Part shown: positions 7,625-15,946 of the stretch, one piece after another
Position numbering within the stretch: position 1 is the stretch's first letter
Layout: every line of letters begins with the position of its first letter
From: Candidatus Saganbacteria bacterium
Lineage (GTDB): Bacteria > Margulisbacteria > WOR-1 > O2-12-FULL-45-9
Length of the DNA: 64,000 nt
Assembly (NCBI GenBank): GCA_016932255.1
Contig: JAFGDE010000009.1
Span: 1-64,000 of the forward strand
Direction: 5' to 3'
Position numbers and translations under genes: made by a program
The notes under the pieces: generated by a model
The model's input: only the letters and a program-made list of their open reading frames with translations
Databases searched by the model: none
What the model was told of the DNA's origin: nothing

Positions 7625-8269
7625 ATGAAAGATGCGCTGAAGAAGTTGGTGTCCGTAAAGTTCATGGTCGTTTGGTTCTCTCTGCTGGTGCTGCTCATTG
7701 TCGTTCTGACAGGCCGTGTTTGGTTGGTGGGGCAGCAGCCGCCAACGCTGGAACAGGTCCTGGCCCGTCAAACCGAGTCAACTTCTCCTGATCTATCCGC
7801 TTTACTGGCCTCCCTTTTAGCCCTGTCTCTGGCCACGATGTCAGCGGCTAAAGGTTATGAGATATTTAAACGCAATCGAAGCCTGACCTGCGTTCTGCCG
7901 GAAGCGCCGGCTCGACCAGACGCTAGTGAGAAGAGCGGTGGTGAGATCGAAACGCTGCGCGGCGATGTTGATGAGCTGAGCCGGCTCAAAGAATGGCTGC
8001 AGCAGGAAAATAGCGAACTAAAAGAACGTTTTGGCAATCTTTCTTCCGAGGTCGAAGAGATCACCCGGGCCGAGAAGATGCTGCGTAAAAGCAATATTTC
8101 CCTAAGCAAGGAATGTGAGCGGCTCAAGGCGGAGAATGAGATGCTGCTGCTCAAGATCAGCTCGATCAGCCTTAAACCGAAAGGTTCCAAGAACAAAGCC
8201 AAGGCCGGCATAAAGGCCAAATCTAAGGGCTTAACAAGGAGGAAACGGAAGACTTCCCGTAAAAAATGA
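7625..8269 (+). CDS. Hypothetical membrane coiled-coil protein
   Basis: 214 residues, no family recognised. Two hydrophobic segments (about 12-35 and 57-75) are followed by a long charged coiled coil (about 100-175) and a very basic tail rich in Lys/Arg (KPKGSKNKAKAG, RRKRKTSRKK). An AAGGGG Shine-Dalgarno precedes the ATG. The stop overlaps the next start (ATGA). Both ends of the hairpin-like membrane anchor may face the cytoplasm, with the basic tail touching nucleic acid or phospholipid; that is inference. Confidence 0.65.
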   Translation: MKDALKKLVSVKFMVVWFSLLVLLIVVLTGRVWLVGQQPPTLEQVLARQTESTSPDLSALLASLLALSLATMSAAKGYEIFKRNRSLTCVLPEAPARPDASEKSGGEIETLRGDVDELSRLKEWLQQENSELKERFGNLSSEVEEITRAEKMLRKSNISLSKECERLKAENEMLLLKISSISLKPKGSKNKAKAGIKAKSKGLTRRKRKTSRKK

Positions 8270-8913
8270 AGCGAATTTTCTTGACCCTGACCCTGATAAC
8301 CTTATATGCATCAGTCGCCATGGCACAATTTTCTTTTTATTTAATAGATAATTTTGAGAGCGGCGAGTTCAAGGAAGGCCCCAAATGGTGGCGCTTCGGT
8401 GATCTAAAAGTCGAATTGATAAGTAATCCCACGCTGGAAGGCCGGGATCTGATCGCTGAATCATGCGGTCAATATGCTTTGAGGTTCTCCGGAGGTACTG
8501 ATGACTGGTATATAGGCGGCATCGGCACTGAGCTGGCGATCGACGCTTCGGACTATTCGCGTTTTCAGATCGATATGACCGGAGACCAGAAGCTCAGCGG
8601 CAAGCTGATCATAGAGTTCTTCGATGATGATAACCAGAATTATATGATCGAGCAGGACGCCAACAATAATTACCTGCCGGTCAATGATGATAAATGGGTG
8701 GCTGAGGTCTATGTTCAGGGAGAGGGCTTCACTCGGACCTCCATCCCGTTCACAGCTTTTAAGGACGTGAACCCCGGTGTCGGCGATGACATCTGGAATC
8801 CAGATCAGAAGGACGGTTCAGGTGGTCTGCTGAAAATGCAGCTGGTCGCTATTTCCAAAGAGCAGAAAGGCGCTGTCGATTTTGCCATTGACAACCTGCT
8901 GCTGACCTATTAG
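8266..8913 (+). CDS. Secreted CBM11/CIA30-like beta-sandwich protein
   Basis: 215 residues with a clear signal peptide (LTLTLITLYASVAMAQ). The mature part starts YLIDNFESGEFKEGPKWW and contains alternating hydrophobic strands ending VDFAIDNLLLTY, a layout like CBM11/CIA30 carbohydrate-binding jelly rolls. This assignment is by shape and two short motifs only. It is translationally coupled to the preceding coiled-coil gene through an ATGA overlap. Likely periplasmic or outer-surface; ligand unknown. Confidence 0.6.
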   Translation: MKRIFLTLTLITLYASVAMAQFSFYLIDNFESGEFKEGPKWWRFGDLKVELISNPTLEGRDLIAESCGQYALRFSGGTDDWYIGGIGTELAIDASDYSRFQIDMTGDQKLSGKLIIEFFDDDNQNYMIEQDANNNYLPVNDDKWVAEVYVQGEGFTRTSIPFTAFKDVNPGVGDDIWNPDQKDGSGGLLKMQLVAISKEQKGAVDFAIDNLLLTY

Positions 8914-8926
8914 GTCTGAGGAAAGA

Positions 8927-8943
8927 ACGGCGTATAACGCCGT
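8927..8943 (+). other. Hairpin before the SH3/TPR gene
   Basis: ACGGCGT and ACGCCGT form a 7-bp stem with a 3-base loop. There is no T-run, and an AAAGGAG Shine-Dalgarno follows 4 bases later. It may modulate stability or translation between the two genes. Confidence 0.4.
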
Positions 8944-8960
8944 CATGAAAGGAGCGGATG

Positions 8961-10454
8961 ATGAAAAAGGTAGCAGTTATTGTTTCCGTGATTCTTTTGG
9001 CTTCGCTGGCTTGGGGCATTGACCATTCGATCATTGACCGGGAGGATCTCAGCCTCAAGGCCGGGCCGACAGAACCAGGGGAGCCCATCTCTCTGGTCTG
9101 GCTGGAATCTTATGTCTACCCAAAGAATGTTAAGGAAGAGAAGATCATCTCTCTTGGGGTCAGGACAACGTCAAAAGTTGACACAGTGACCGCTTCCTTT
9201 GATTTCAGCGGGGAAAAAATGGTCCTCAACTCCAATGACGAGATGTATTGGAGCGGCGCCTTCAAGATCCCCGACAATGTCGCGCCGGGCCTGCATGTCG
9301 TGCGCTATGATATTCAAAGCGGCAACGCTGCGATCCGCCGCACTGTCGAGTTCTTTGTTGAAAAACCGATGGAAACGGCTGCTGAGGGCGAGCGCGTCAC
9401 ACAGGGAGAGGCCATTTATGTCCAGAGCTGGCCGCTGACAGTCACCTCGACCTGTCCGGCCCTGGTCGGAGCATCTTCACGGATACTTTATAAGGGCGAG
9501 AAGGTCATCGGTGTTTCTAAAGTGCCGTGGTATAAAGTGATCTTCTCCGATGGCGAAGAAGGCTGGGTCTCGGCCGCCAAGGTCAAAGAACCGCTGGATG
9601 AATATTATCAGCTGGGTTATGAGGCCTATCGCAATAAACAATACGATGCAGCGGCAGAATACTACCGCAATACAGTGGCGATCAAGCCTGATTTTGTTAA
9701 GGGTTATTTCTGGCTGGCCAAGAGCCTGTACCGCAAGGGAGATCTGAACGGCGCGTACAGTGCGATCACGGAAGCCCTGCGGCTTGATGAACGCAATATT
9801 GATGCCCGGGTGCTGGCGGCGAGCATGTCAAAGAATTATTATGATGAGGCTCATGCCAAGCTGGGCCAACGCCGCTACAACGAAGCCGTGGCGATCTATC
9901 AGAAAGTCCTGGCGCTCAAGCCTAATTCAGCTGTTTCCTGGATCGAGCTGGGCCGCTGTTACAATGAGCTAGGCCTGCCCCTGGAAGCCCGGAGCGCTTG
10001 GCGCGAAGCCCTGAAGGTCGAGCCGCAGAACGGGGAAGTGCTGGCTTTGCTTAATATCAAGAGCGCGCCGGCCGCACTGGCCCAATCTGCGGAAAAGAAG
10101 ATCATTCTGCCGCTGGTGTATAACCCGGCGGCCAAAGTGATGGCCAAACCTTCACCGGATGTCCCGGCGGTGCTGGCTGATGATTCGCTGGAGATCGTCA
10201 GAGAGACCAAAACAGGTAAAGGGACCAAGATCGAATCCGCGCTCAGATCTGTCATTGCTCTGACCAAGTCACTGGGCACGCCTGTGGTTGAAAAAGGCTG
10301 GCAGGCGGAGAAACAGGGAGAGAAATTCCTGGTCAGCTATCTATGCGAACAAGGTAATGGCGTGCTTGAGGCGTTTGAGTGGCTGGTTGATGTTGATACG
10401 AAGAAAGTTTCAGCAGTCAACGCCAATTCCAAGCTGTTGATGAACCGCTGGTAA
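8961..10454 (+). CDS. Secreted SH3-domain and TPR protein
   Basis: 497 residues. A signal peptide (VAVIVSVILLASLAWG) is followed by a beta-rich domain (about 20-130), an SH3-like domain (about 150-210, with GEKVIGVSKVPWYKVIF and GEEGWVSAAKV), then tandem TPR repeats (about 212-370; YEAYRNKQYDAAAEYYRN, then YNEAVAIYQKVLALKP, then EARSAWREALKVEP) and a C-terminal beta domain. ATG 8961 is preferred over ATG 8958 because GGAG lies 6 bases from it. Bacterial SH3 domains often bind peptidoglycan and TPRs bind proteins, so a periplasmic scaffold role is likely. Confidence 0.75.
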   Translation: MKKVAVIVSVILLASLAWGIDHSIIDREDLSLKAGPTEPGEPISLVWLESYVYPKNVKEEKIISLGVRTTSKVDTVTASFDFSGEKMVLNSNDEMYWSGAFKIPDNVAPGLHVVRYDIQSGNAAIRRTVEFFVEKPMETAAEGERVTQGEAIYVQSWPLTVTSTCPALVGASSRILYKGEKVIGVSKVPWYKVIFSDGEEGWVSAAKVKEPLDEYYQLGYEAYRNKQYDAAAEYYRNTVAIKPDFVKGYFWLAKSLYRKGDLNGAYSAITEALRLDERNIDARVLAASMSKNYYDEAHAKLGQRRYNEAVAIYQKVLALKPNSAVSWIELGRCYNELGLPLEARSAWREALKVEPQNGEVLALLNIKSAPAALAQSAEKKIILPLVYNPAAKVMAKPSPDVPAVLADDSLEIVRETKTGKGTKIESALRSVIALTKSLGTPVVEKGWQAEKQGEKFLVSYLCEQGNGVLEAFEWLVDVDTKKVSAVNANSKLLMNRW

Positions 10455-10471
10455 GCACTGAGGGGATCTGG

Positions 10472-10543
10472 GCCGCTGTAGCTCAACGGTAGAGCAACTG
10501 ATTTGTAATCAGTAGGTTGGAGGTTCAAATCCTCTCGGCGGCT
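10472..10543 (+). tRNA. tRNA-Thr (anticodon TGT)
   Basis: Acceptor GCCGCTG pairs with CGGCGGC (one G-U pair), discriminator T, anticodon loop TTTGTAA. CCA is not encoded. A second tRNA-Thr lies 1.2 kb downstream. Confidence 0.93.
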
Positions 10544-10572
10544 TGTTCGTTTTTGTTGTTAAGGGGGCAGTC

Positions 10573-10848
10573 ATGGTAGCTTTAGTCATAGTTCTTTCGC
10601 TCTTCTGGCCGCGTTTGACCACTATGGGATTGTGGTTCTTATCCAGTTGGTTCCAGGGTGTTTTTCAGACATGGTATTGGCCGGCCCTTGGTATTGTCTT
10701 CCTGCCGCACACGACCCTCTGGTACAGCGCGGTCGTTAACTGGTACGATGGGCAATGGGGATTTCTCCAGGTATTTCTTCTGGTGCTATCTGTGCTGGTG
10801 GATCTGGGCGTTGTGTCTGTCTTTGGCCACAGGCAGTACCGCCGCTGA
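10573..10848 (+). CDS. Small membrane protein
   Basis: 91 residues with two or three hydrophobic segments (MVALVIVLSLFW, then PALGIVFLPHTTLWY, then VFLLVLSVLVDLGVV) and a basic C-terminus (HRQYRR). The reading frame extends to 10543, inside the tRNA, so ATG 10573, preceded by AAGGGGG, is the credible start. It has no recognised family. Its last 113 bases overlap, on the opposite strand, the tail of the FabD-like gene. Confidence 0.5.
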   Translation: MVALVIVLSLFWPRLTTMGLWFLSSWFQGVFQTWYWPALGIVFLPHTTLWYSAVVNWYDGQWGFLQVFLLVLSVLVDLGVVSVFGHRQYRR

Positions 10849-11692
10849 CCGCAGGTTTTTTCCGTCCTTGCCCGAACGCCTTGGCTGAATGGCCCCTTGT
10901 TTCCATATGAACAACGGTCTTGATTTCAAGCCGCATCATCAGTCTAACCGCTTCTTCCATCATGTTCCGCGTGCTCAAGCTGGTCCTCATGGCATTTCCC
11001 AGTTCCTCGCCCCGGTTAATGAACCTGCCGCAGGCGGTGGAGAGGAAAGGGATTGACGGTTGTCTAAAACGTGCCTGCGCGAAATTTGGCCAGGTCAGTT
11101 GCTCGACCTGACGCATCAGAACAGTATGATAATTCAAGCGCAAAGGGATACTGGTAATGTTCCCGCCGAGATTGGCGACCATTTTCCGGATGATGCTGGC
11201 GGCGCTGCGATGGGCGGTGATGCTCATGCCGTCGCTGTAATTTATCACTGCCCCTGCCCAGGGCAGTCTGGCGGCCAGAAAGGCCAGCTGCTCACGCTCC
11301 AGCCCGTTCACTAAGTAGCTGTGCTGGCCTGCAAAATGACGGTCGATTAAACGTCCGTTCTTGCCGGCCAGTTTTAGTGCGTCCAGATAATCAAGCGAAC
11401 GCGCCATGACCAATGCGGCGTAATGGCCGAAGCTGCTGGCCAGGAGGATGTCCGGACCGTCACCCTGGCGGAGGTGATCTTCGGCGACCGTTACCTCAGC
11501 GGCCAGTGTCGTGACAAAGCATTCTTCTGTGGAACGGAACAAGGTTTTACTGGCGCAGAGCCGCCTGACATCCCTGCCAAGCAGGCGGCTGGCCGGGGAG
11601 AATCTTGTTGCTGCCGCACGGCTGGACAGGATGCGCTGGTCCATCGGAGAGGACCTGTAGCGCAAACCGGGATAGAAATGTGCCGTCCTCAT
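10736..11692 (-). CDS. Divergent FabD-like acyltransferase-domain protein
   Basis: 318 residues resembling malonyl-CoA:ACP transacylases. FYPGLRYRSSPM aligns with the N-terminal FPGQGSQ block but lacks the Gln. LASSFGHYAALV aligns with GHSLGEYAALV, so the nucleophile Ser is kept while the preceding GH is AS. LNYHTVLM keeps the catalytic His (about 189). The last 45 residues go beyond the domain and are read antisense to the small membrane gene. No other fatty-acid gene is nearby. It could be an altered transacylase or a non-catalytic relative. Confidence 0.6.
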   Translation of the reverse strand: MRTAHFYPGLRYRSSPMDQRILSSRAAATRFSPASRLLGRDVRRLCASKTLFRSTEECFVTTLAAEVTVAEDHLRQGDGPDILLASSFGHYAALVMARSLDYLDALKLAGKNGRLIDRHFAGQHSYLVNGLEREQLAFLAARLPWAGAVINYSDGMSITAHRSAASIIRKMVANLGGNITSIPLRLNYHTVLMRQVEQLTWPNFAQARFRQPSIPFLSTACGRFINRGEELGNAMRTSLSTRNMMEEAVRLMMRLEIKTVVHMETRGHSAKAFGQGRKKPAVSGGTACGQRQTQRPDPPAQIAPEEIPGEIPIAHRTS

Positions 11693-11739
11693 GGCCTATT
11701 TTCGCCCAGGGCGGCCTGATATTTCAGTTGGGACACAGG

Positions 11740-11768
11740 TTGTCAGCAACCGTTATATCTAATATAAT
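11740..11768 (+). promoter_or_regulatory. Promoter of tRNA-Thr(CGT)
   Basis: TTGTCA (11740-11745), 17 bases, TATAAT (11763-11768). The tRNA starts 10 bases after the -10 box. Confidence 0.7.
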
Positions 11769-11778
11769 TAGTCTGCCG

Positions 11779-11851
11779 GCCGGGATAGCTCAACTGGTAG
11801 AGCGGCGCATTCGTAATGCGTAGGTTGTGGGTTCGAGTCCCATTCCCGGCT
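11779..11851 (+). tRNA. tRNA-Thr (anticodon CGT)
   Basis: Acceptor GCCGGGA pairs with TCCCGGC, discriminator T, anticodon loop TTCGTAA. CCA is not encoded. The operon of the metallo-beta-lactamase protein starts 14 bases downstream and may share this promoter. Confidence 0.95.
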
Positions 11852-11865
11852 GATCAATCTAGCCA

Positions 11866-12420
11866 ATGATCATTAAGTCCATCAAAGTCGGCAGCCTCCA
11901 GACGAACTGCTACGTCGTTGTCGATGGCAAGACCAACCAAGCCATGGTCATCGATCCGGGCGATGAAGCGGTCCGCATCGTGCCGCTGATCAGGGACCTG
12001 GAGGTCAGATATATCGTGGTCACCCACGGCCACCCCGACCATTTCGGCGCCCTTGAAGAAATCAAACGCCTGACCGGCGCGCCTCTGTTGGCCAGTCCCT
12101 GGGACAGCTGGTTCTATCAGGCCGACAGGCCGATCAATGACGGCGAAAAGATCGAACTGGGCAGTTTGACTTTTACCGTGCTGGTCACGGCCGGCCATTC
12201 CAAAGGTTGTATCTGCCTCTATTCGCCGGGGCATCTTTTCAGCGGCGATACGCTGTTCGCCGGCACCTGCGGCCGGATGGACCTGCCCGGCGGGTCCGAG
12301 GATGATATGCGCGCTTCACTGCGCCGCCTGAGCCAGCTGCCGCCTGAGACTAAGGTCTATCCCGGACACGGGGAATTTACCACGATCGGCCGGGAAAAGG
12401 AGCTGGGAACGCTTGGCTAA
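11866..12420 (+). CDS. Metallo-beta-lactamase fold hydrolase (glyoxalase II-like)
   Basis: 184 residues. The metal site THGHPDH (about residues 53-59) is followed by the downstream ligands TAGHSKGCICLY, FSGDTLF and YPGHGEFT. The short form without a C-terminal glutathione-binding domain matches the YcbL/Rv2260-like hydroxyacylglutathione-hydrolase family found across bacteria. The natural thioester substrate is not predictable here. It heads the holA-PBP-trpS-scpAB-queE gene run and overlaps holA by 8 bases. Confidence 0.88.
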   Translation: MIIKSIKVGSLQTNCYVVVDGKTNQAMVIDPGDEAVRIVPLIRDLEVRYIVVTHGHPDHFGALEEIKRLTGAPLLASPWDSWFYQADRPINDGEKIELGSLTFTVLVTAGHSKGCICLYSPGHLFSGDTLFAGTCGRMDLPGGSEDDMRASLRRLSQLPPETKVYPGHGEFTTIGREKELGTLG

Positions 12421-13345
12421 ACGGATATATCTGTTCTATGGCGAAGAGGAATTCCTGCTCAAGGAGCGGATCTTTGAGCTGCGTACTTCTTTCGGCGATG
12501 CCGGTCTTAATCTTGAGAAGATCGATGCCGCTGATCTTGATCAGGAAAAGATCATCGGCGCGCTTCAAACCCAGGGGCTGCTTTTCGGGCCCCGGCTGGT
12601 CCTGATCCATGACGCTGATCTGCGCGGCAAGGAATGGGAAAGCGTTATTCCGGCCCTGGAACAGCTGGCGGACGGCATCACGGTCGTTTTTCAAGCTAGA
12701 GCGCTTGATAAACGTTCGAAAATATTTAAAACGCTCAGCCGGCTGGGCGAAACTTGTGAGTTCAGGCCTTTTGCCGACTGGGAACAGGACCAGGTGGTAG
12801 CCTGGATCCAGCGGCGCTCAAAAGCTTCGGGCAAGAAAATGGGGCGTGAGGCGGCGGTCGTGTTGCAGGAGACCTGCGGCAGCAATCTGATGAAGCTTGC
12901 CTCGGAAATAAGCAAGCTGGCCGCTTATAGCGGCTCCCGCGGGGAAATAAACGGCAGGGATGTTGAGGAACTGGCCTCGCCGGGCGAGACAAGCGTCTTT
13001 GCCTTGGCCGATGCCCTGGCAGCCAAGAATGCTGGGGCAGCGCTCTCGGCTTTTCGCGGTCTGGAGCGCAACAAGGTCGAGCTGGTGCCGCTCATAGCCA
13101 TGCTGACGAACCGTTACCGCATCATGCTGCTGGGCAAAAGCCTGAGGGACCCTTTTCGGATCGCCCAAGAGGTTGGGACATCGCCGTCATATGTTAAACG
13201 TTGTCTGCGTTCGCTCGATCGTTTTCAGCTGCCTGAGCTGAAGCGTTGTTTGGCTTTGCTTTTGGACACCGATATCAAGATAAAGACCGGACAGCAGGGC
13301 GGGGCGGCTTTTGAACTCCTGCTGGCCTCGCTCTGCGGTAACTGA
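12413..13345 (+). CDS. holA: DNA polymerase III delta subunit
   Basis: 310 residues. HolA is the clamp-loader subunit that opens the beta clamp. The start IYLFYGEEEFLLKERIFELR, followed by a RecA-like fold and KRSKIFKTLSRLGE, EFRPFADWEQDQV and MGREAAVVL, match the family, and the C-terminal helical domain ends AFELLLASLC. Initiation uses TTG 12413, which overlaps the upstream stop by 8 bases (TTGGCTAA), with AAGGAG at about 12398 as Shine-Dalgarno. No in-frame ATG lies near the family's N-terminus. Confidence 0.88.
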   Translation: MAKRIYLFYGEEEFLLKERIFELRTSFGDAGLNLEKIDAADLDQEKIIGALQTQGLLFGPRLVLIHDADLRGKEWESVIPALEQLADGITVVFQARALDKRSKIFKTLSRLGETCEFRPFADWEQDQVVAWIQRRSKASGKKMGREAAVVLQETCGSNLMKLASEISKLAAYSGSRGEINGRDVEELASPGETSVFALADALAAKNAGAALSAFRGLERNKVELVPLIAMLTNRYRIMLLGKSLRDPFRIAQEVGTSPSYVKRCLRSLDRFQLPELKRCLALLLDTDIKIKTGQQGGAAFELLLASLCGN

Positions 13346-13347
13346 AG

Positions 13348-14925
13348 ATGAGGCACAGGCTTTTTCTGCTTTTAACGGTCTTTATTCTGCTCTTTCTGCT
13401 CGTGCTGTTGCGCCTGGCCGACATACAGATCCTGCGGCACGGTTTCTACCAGAAAAAATCGCTTGACCAGCGCACGCGTCTGATCAAGCGGGCGGCGCAT
13501 CGCGGCGATATTCTTGACCGCAATGGGAACCTGCTGGCCACATCGATCGACGCTGTTTCGGTTTATCAGCACAAGAAAGGCTGGCTGGCCAGGAAACTTG
13601 ACCAGGCCTCGGCTGAAAAGCTCCAGGCCGGGGGCGCCGCAGGCGTCAGTCTGGTCAAAGAAAAGAAGCGCATCTACCCTAAAGGCCGGCTGGCGGCTCA
13701 GGTCATCGGCTTTGCTGGCGTTGACAATCAGGGCCTGTCAGGGATCGAACTAGCTTTTGATGCGTACCTCAAAGGCAAGAACGGACAGCTGATCATTGAA
13801 GGCGACCCCAGCGGCCGCCAGCTTTACGGCGCCTTGCGGGAGATCCAGCCCGGTTCCAACGGCATGGACGTTACCTTGACCATTGACGAAAATATCCAGT
13901 ATGTGGCTGAGCGTGAGCTGAAGTGTGCGATCCGGGAGTTCAAGGCGGCTTCCGGCATGTGCCTGGTCATGGATGTCAAGACCGGCGAACTCCTGGCGCT
14001 GGCCTCGGAACCGGGTTTTGACCCCAACGATTATCAGCAGGCCAGCCATTTATTCTGGCATCCGAGCTTCCTGGACCCGTTCGAACCGGGCTCGACCTTT
14101 AAAATAGTGACTGTGGCTGCGGGGCTGGCCGAGGGGGTAGTGACGACCGGCACAAGGCTGAAGTCAATGGACAGGATAGTCGTCGGCGGCAAGACCATCG
14201 AGAATTCCCAGCCGATCGATTGGCCCGGGCCGACGATCTCGCTCTCAAAGATGCTAGAAAGATCGGTCAATACCGGCTCGGTCCAGATCGGTCTTAAGCT
14301 CGGTCCGGAGAAGTTCTACCGGCAGATCAGGAAATTCGGTTTTGGCCAGTATACTGATTTTGGCCTCCAGGGTGAATCGCGCGGCATTTTACGGCACTGG
14401 CAGCATTGGTACAAGCCTGATGTTGGGATGATAACTTTCGGCCAGGGCATTGCCGTGACGCCGCTCCAGCTGCTGGCAGCGGTCTCGGTCTTTGCCAATG
14501 ACGGGGAGATGGTCAAGCCCTATCTGGTCAAGAGTATTGAGAGCGACGACGGCCGTTTTCTCAAGGTCTTCTCTCCCTGCCGGCAGACCGTTGTTTCGCC
14601 TGAAGTGGCTAAAAATGTCAAGGAGATGATGCGTAACGTGGTGGTACAGGGCAGCGGCAAGACCGCGGCTTTAAAAGATTTTGCGGTATGCGGCAAGACC
14701 GGCACCGCCCAAAAAGCCTTGCCTGACGGCCGCGGCTACATGAAGGACCGTTATATCGCTTCTTTTATCGGCTTTGCCCCTGCGGCCGATCCTCGGCTGG
14801 CGTGTCTGGTCATTGTCAACGATCCGCGCACGACGATCTGGGGCGGCCGGGTCTGCGGGCCGGTCTTTCGTGATGTCGTCGAATACTCGCTGCGTTATAT
14901 GAATGCCAGGCCTGATATGTTATAA
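13348..14925 (+). CDS. Class B penicillin-binding protein (FtsI/PBP2 type)
   Basis: 525 residues. An N-terminal membrane anchor (about 5-25) precedes the PBP dimerisation domain (RGDILDRNGNLLA) and a transpeptidase domain with all three motifs: STFK (Ser249-Lys252), SVN (306-308) and KTGT (450-453). It cross-links peptidoglycan in the periplasm. Form and size fit the FtsI/SpoVD group, with no PASTA domain. It does not lie in a dcw cluster, which is unusual for ftsI, so a second class B PBP elsewhere cannot be excluded. It begins 2 bases after holA. Confidence 0.9.
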   Translation: MRHRLFLLLTVFILLFLLVLLRLADIQILRHGFYQKKSLDQRTRLIKRAAHRGDILDRNGNLLATSIDAVSVYQHKKGWLARKLDQASAEKLQAGGAAGVSLVKEKKRIYPKGRLAAQVIGFAGVDNQGLSGIELAFDAYLKGKNGQLIIEGDPSGRQLYGALREIQPGSNGMDVTLTIDENIQYVAERELKCAIREFKAASGMCLVMDVKTGELLALASEPGFDPNDYQQASHLFWHPSFLDPFEPGSTFKIVTVAAGLAEGVVTTGTRLKSMDRIVVGGKTIENSQPIDWPGPTISLSKMLERSVNTGSVQIGLKLGPEKFYRQIRKFGFGQYTDFGLQGESRGILRHWQHWYKPDVGMITFGQGIAVTPLQLLAAVSVFANDGEMVKPYLVKSIESDDGRFLKVFSPCRQTVVSPEVAKNVKEMMRNVVVQGSGKTAALKDFAVCGKTGTAQKALPDGRGYMKDRYIASFIGFAPAADPRLACLVIVNDPRTTIWGGRVCGPVFRDVVEYSLRYMNARPDML

Positions 14926-14965
14926 TCGAATAGCGTAACGCTGAACGCGTAGCGCGCAAATAGTT

Positions 14966-15946
14966 ATGAAAAAACGCGTATTATCAGGAATTCAACCCAC
15001 CGGTCGGCTCCACCTGGGGAATCTGATCGGTGCGATCGAGAACTGGGTCAAATTACAGGATAAATACGACTGTTATTTCTTCATTGCCGATCTGCACGCC
15101 CTGACCACGATCTATGATGACCCAAAGAACCTGAGAGATGATATCCAGCAGGCTACGATCGATCTATTGTCTTCAGGTCTTGACCCGAAGAAGTGCGTTA
15201 TCTTCAAGCAGTCCGATATGCCGGAACATTCTGAGCTCCATTTACTGTTCTCAATGGTCATTCCCGTGCCCTGGCTGGAGAGGGTCCCAACCTACAAGAG
15301 TAAGATCGATGAATTAAAAGGCAAGGACCTCGGCACTTACGGCTTCCTGGGCTATCCTGTGCTGCAGGCAGCTGATATCCTTATCTATAAGGCTGATCTG
15401 GTCCCGGTCGGCAAAGATCAGCTGCCGCATATAGAATTGACCAGGGAAGTGGCCCGCCGCTTTAATCAGTTTTACGGTGAGGTCTTGCCCGAGCCCGATG
15501 ACCTGCTGACCAAATTCCCGGTCCTGCCGGGGCTGGACGGCCGCAAGATGAGCAAATCGTACGGCAATACTATAGCCATTTCAGACAAGCCCGAGGTCAT
15601 TATCAAGAAGGTCTCGACCATGGTGACCGATCCGGCCCGTGTCAAGAAAACCGACAAAGGCCATCCCGAGGTCTGTTCGGTCCACCAGTTCTATAAGGTC
15701 TTTGCCCAGGACCGGACTGACCGGGTGGCCAAAGAGTGCCGCGCCGCGGAGCGCGGCTGTGTGGCCTGCAAAAAGGAGCTGGGCCAGCTGTTGGTCGATT
15801 ACCTGGGCCCGATCCATCAGCGCCGGCTTGAGTTCGAGCGCGACCCGGCAAAGATCAAAAAGATCCTGTCCGACGGCGCTGAAAGGGCCAGGCTGGTCGC
15901 CGGCAAGACGCTGAAAGAAGCTAAACAGGCGATGGGGCTGATATGA
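14966..15946 (+). CDS. trpS: Tryptophanyl-tRNA synthetase
   Basis: 326 residues, a normal length for bacterial TrpRS. Class I signatures are present: PTGRLHLGN (11-19, HIGH-equivalent) and KMSKS (194-198). It charges tRNA-Trp. The 40-base gap before it holds short GC-rich self-complementary runs (AGCGTAACGCT), and a TATAAT overlaps the upstream stop codon (14921-14926), so an internal promoter is possible. Its TGA overlaps the scpA ATG (ATGA). Confidence 0.97.
   Translation: MKKRVLSGIQPTGRLHLGNLIGAIENWVKLQDKYDCYFFIADLHALTTIYDDPKNLRDDIQQATIDLLSSGLDPKKCVIFKQSDMPEHSELHLLFSMVIPVPWLERVPTYKSKIDELKGKDLGTYGFLGYPVLQAADILIYKADLVPVGKDQLPHIELTREVARRFNQFYGEVLPEPDDLLTKFPVLPGLDGRKMSKSYGNTIAISDKPEVIIKKVSTMVTDPARVKKTDKGHPEVCSVHQFYKVFAQDRTDRVAKECRAAERGCVACKKELGQLLVDYLGPIHQRRLEFERDPAKIKKILSDGAERARLVAGKTLKEAKQAMGLI

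Noticed and set aside
9959-10279. Minus-strand 106-codon ORF opposite the SH3/TPR gene
   Set aside because: It is Ser/Ala-rich shadow coding with no start signal or family resemblance. The same reasoning excludes the many other antisense ORFs in this GC-moderate window.
10472-11851. Integrative element between the two tRNA-Thr genes
   Set aside because: No integrase, no direct repeat of a tRNA 3' end, and base composition is like the surroundings. Kept only as an observation on gene placement.
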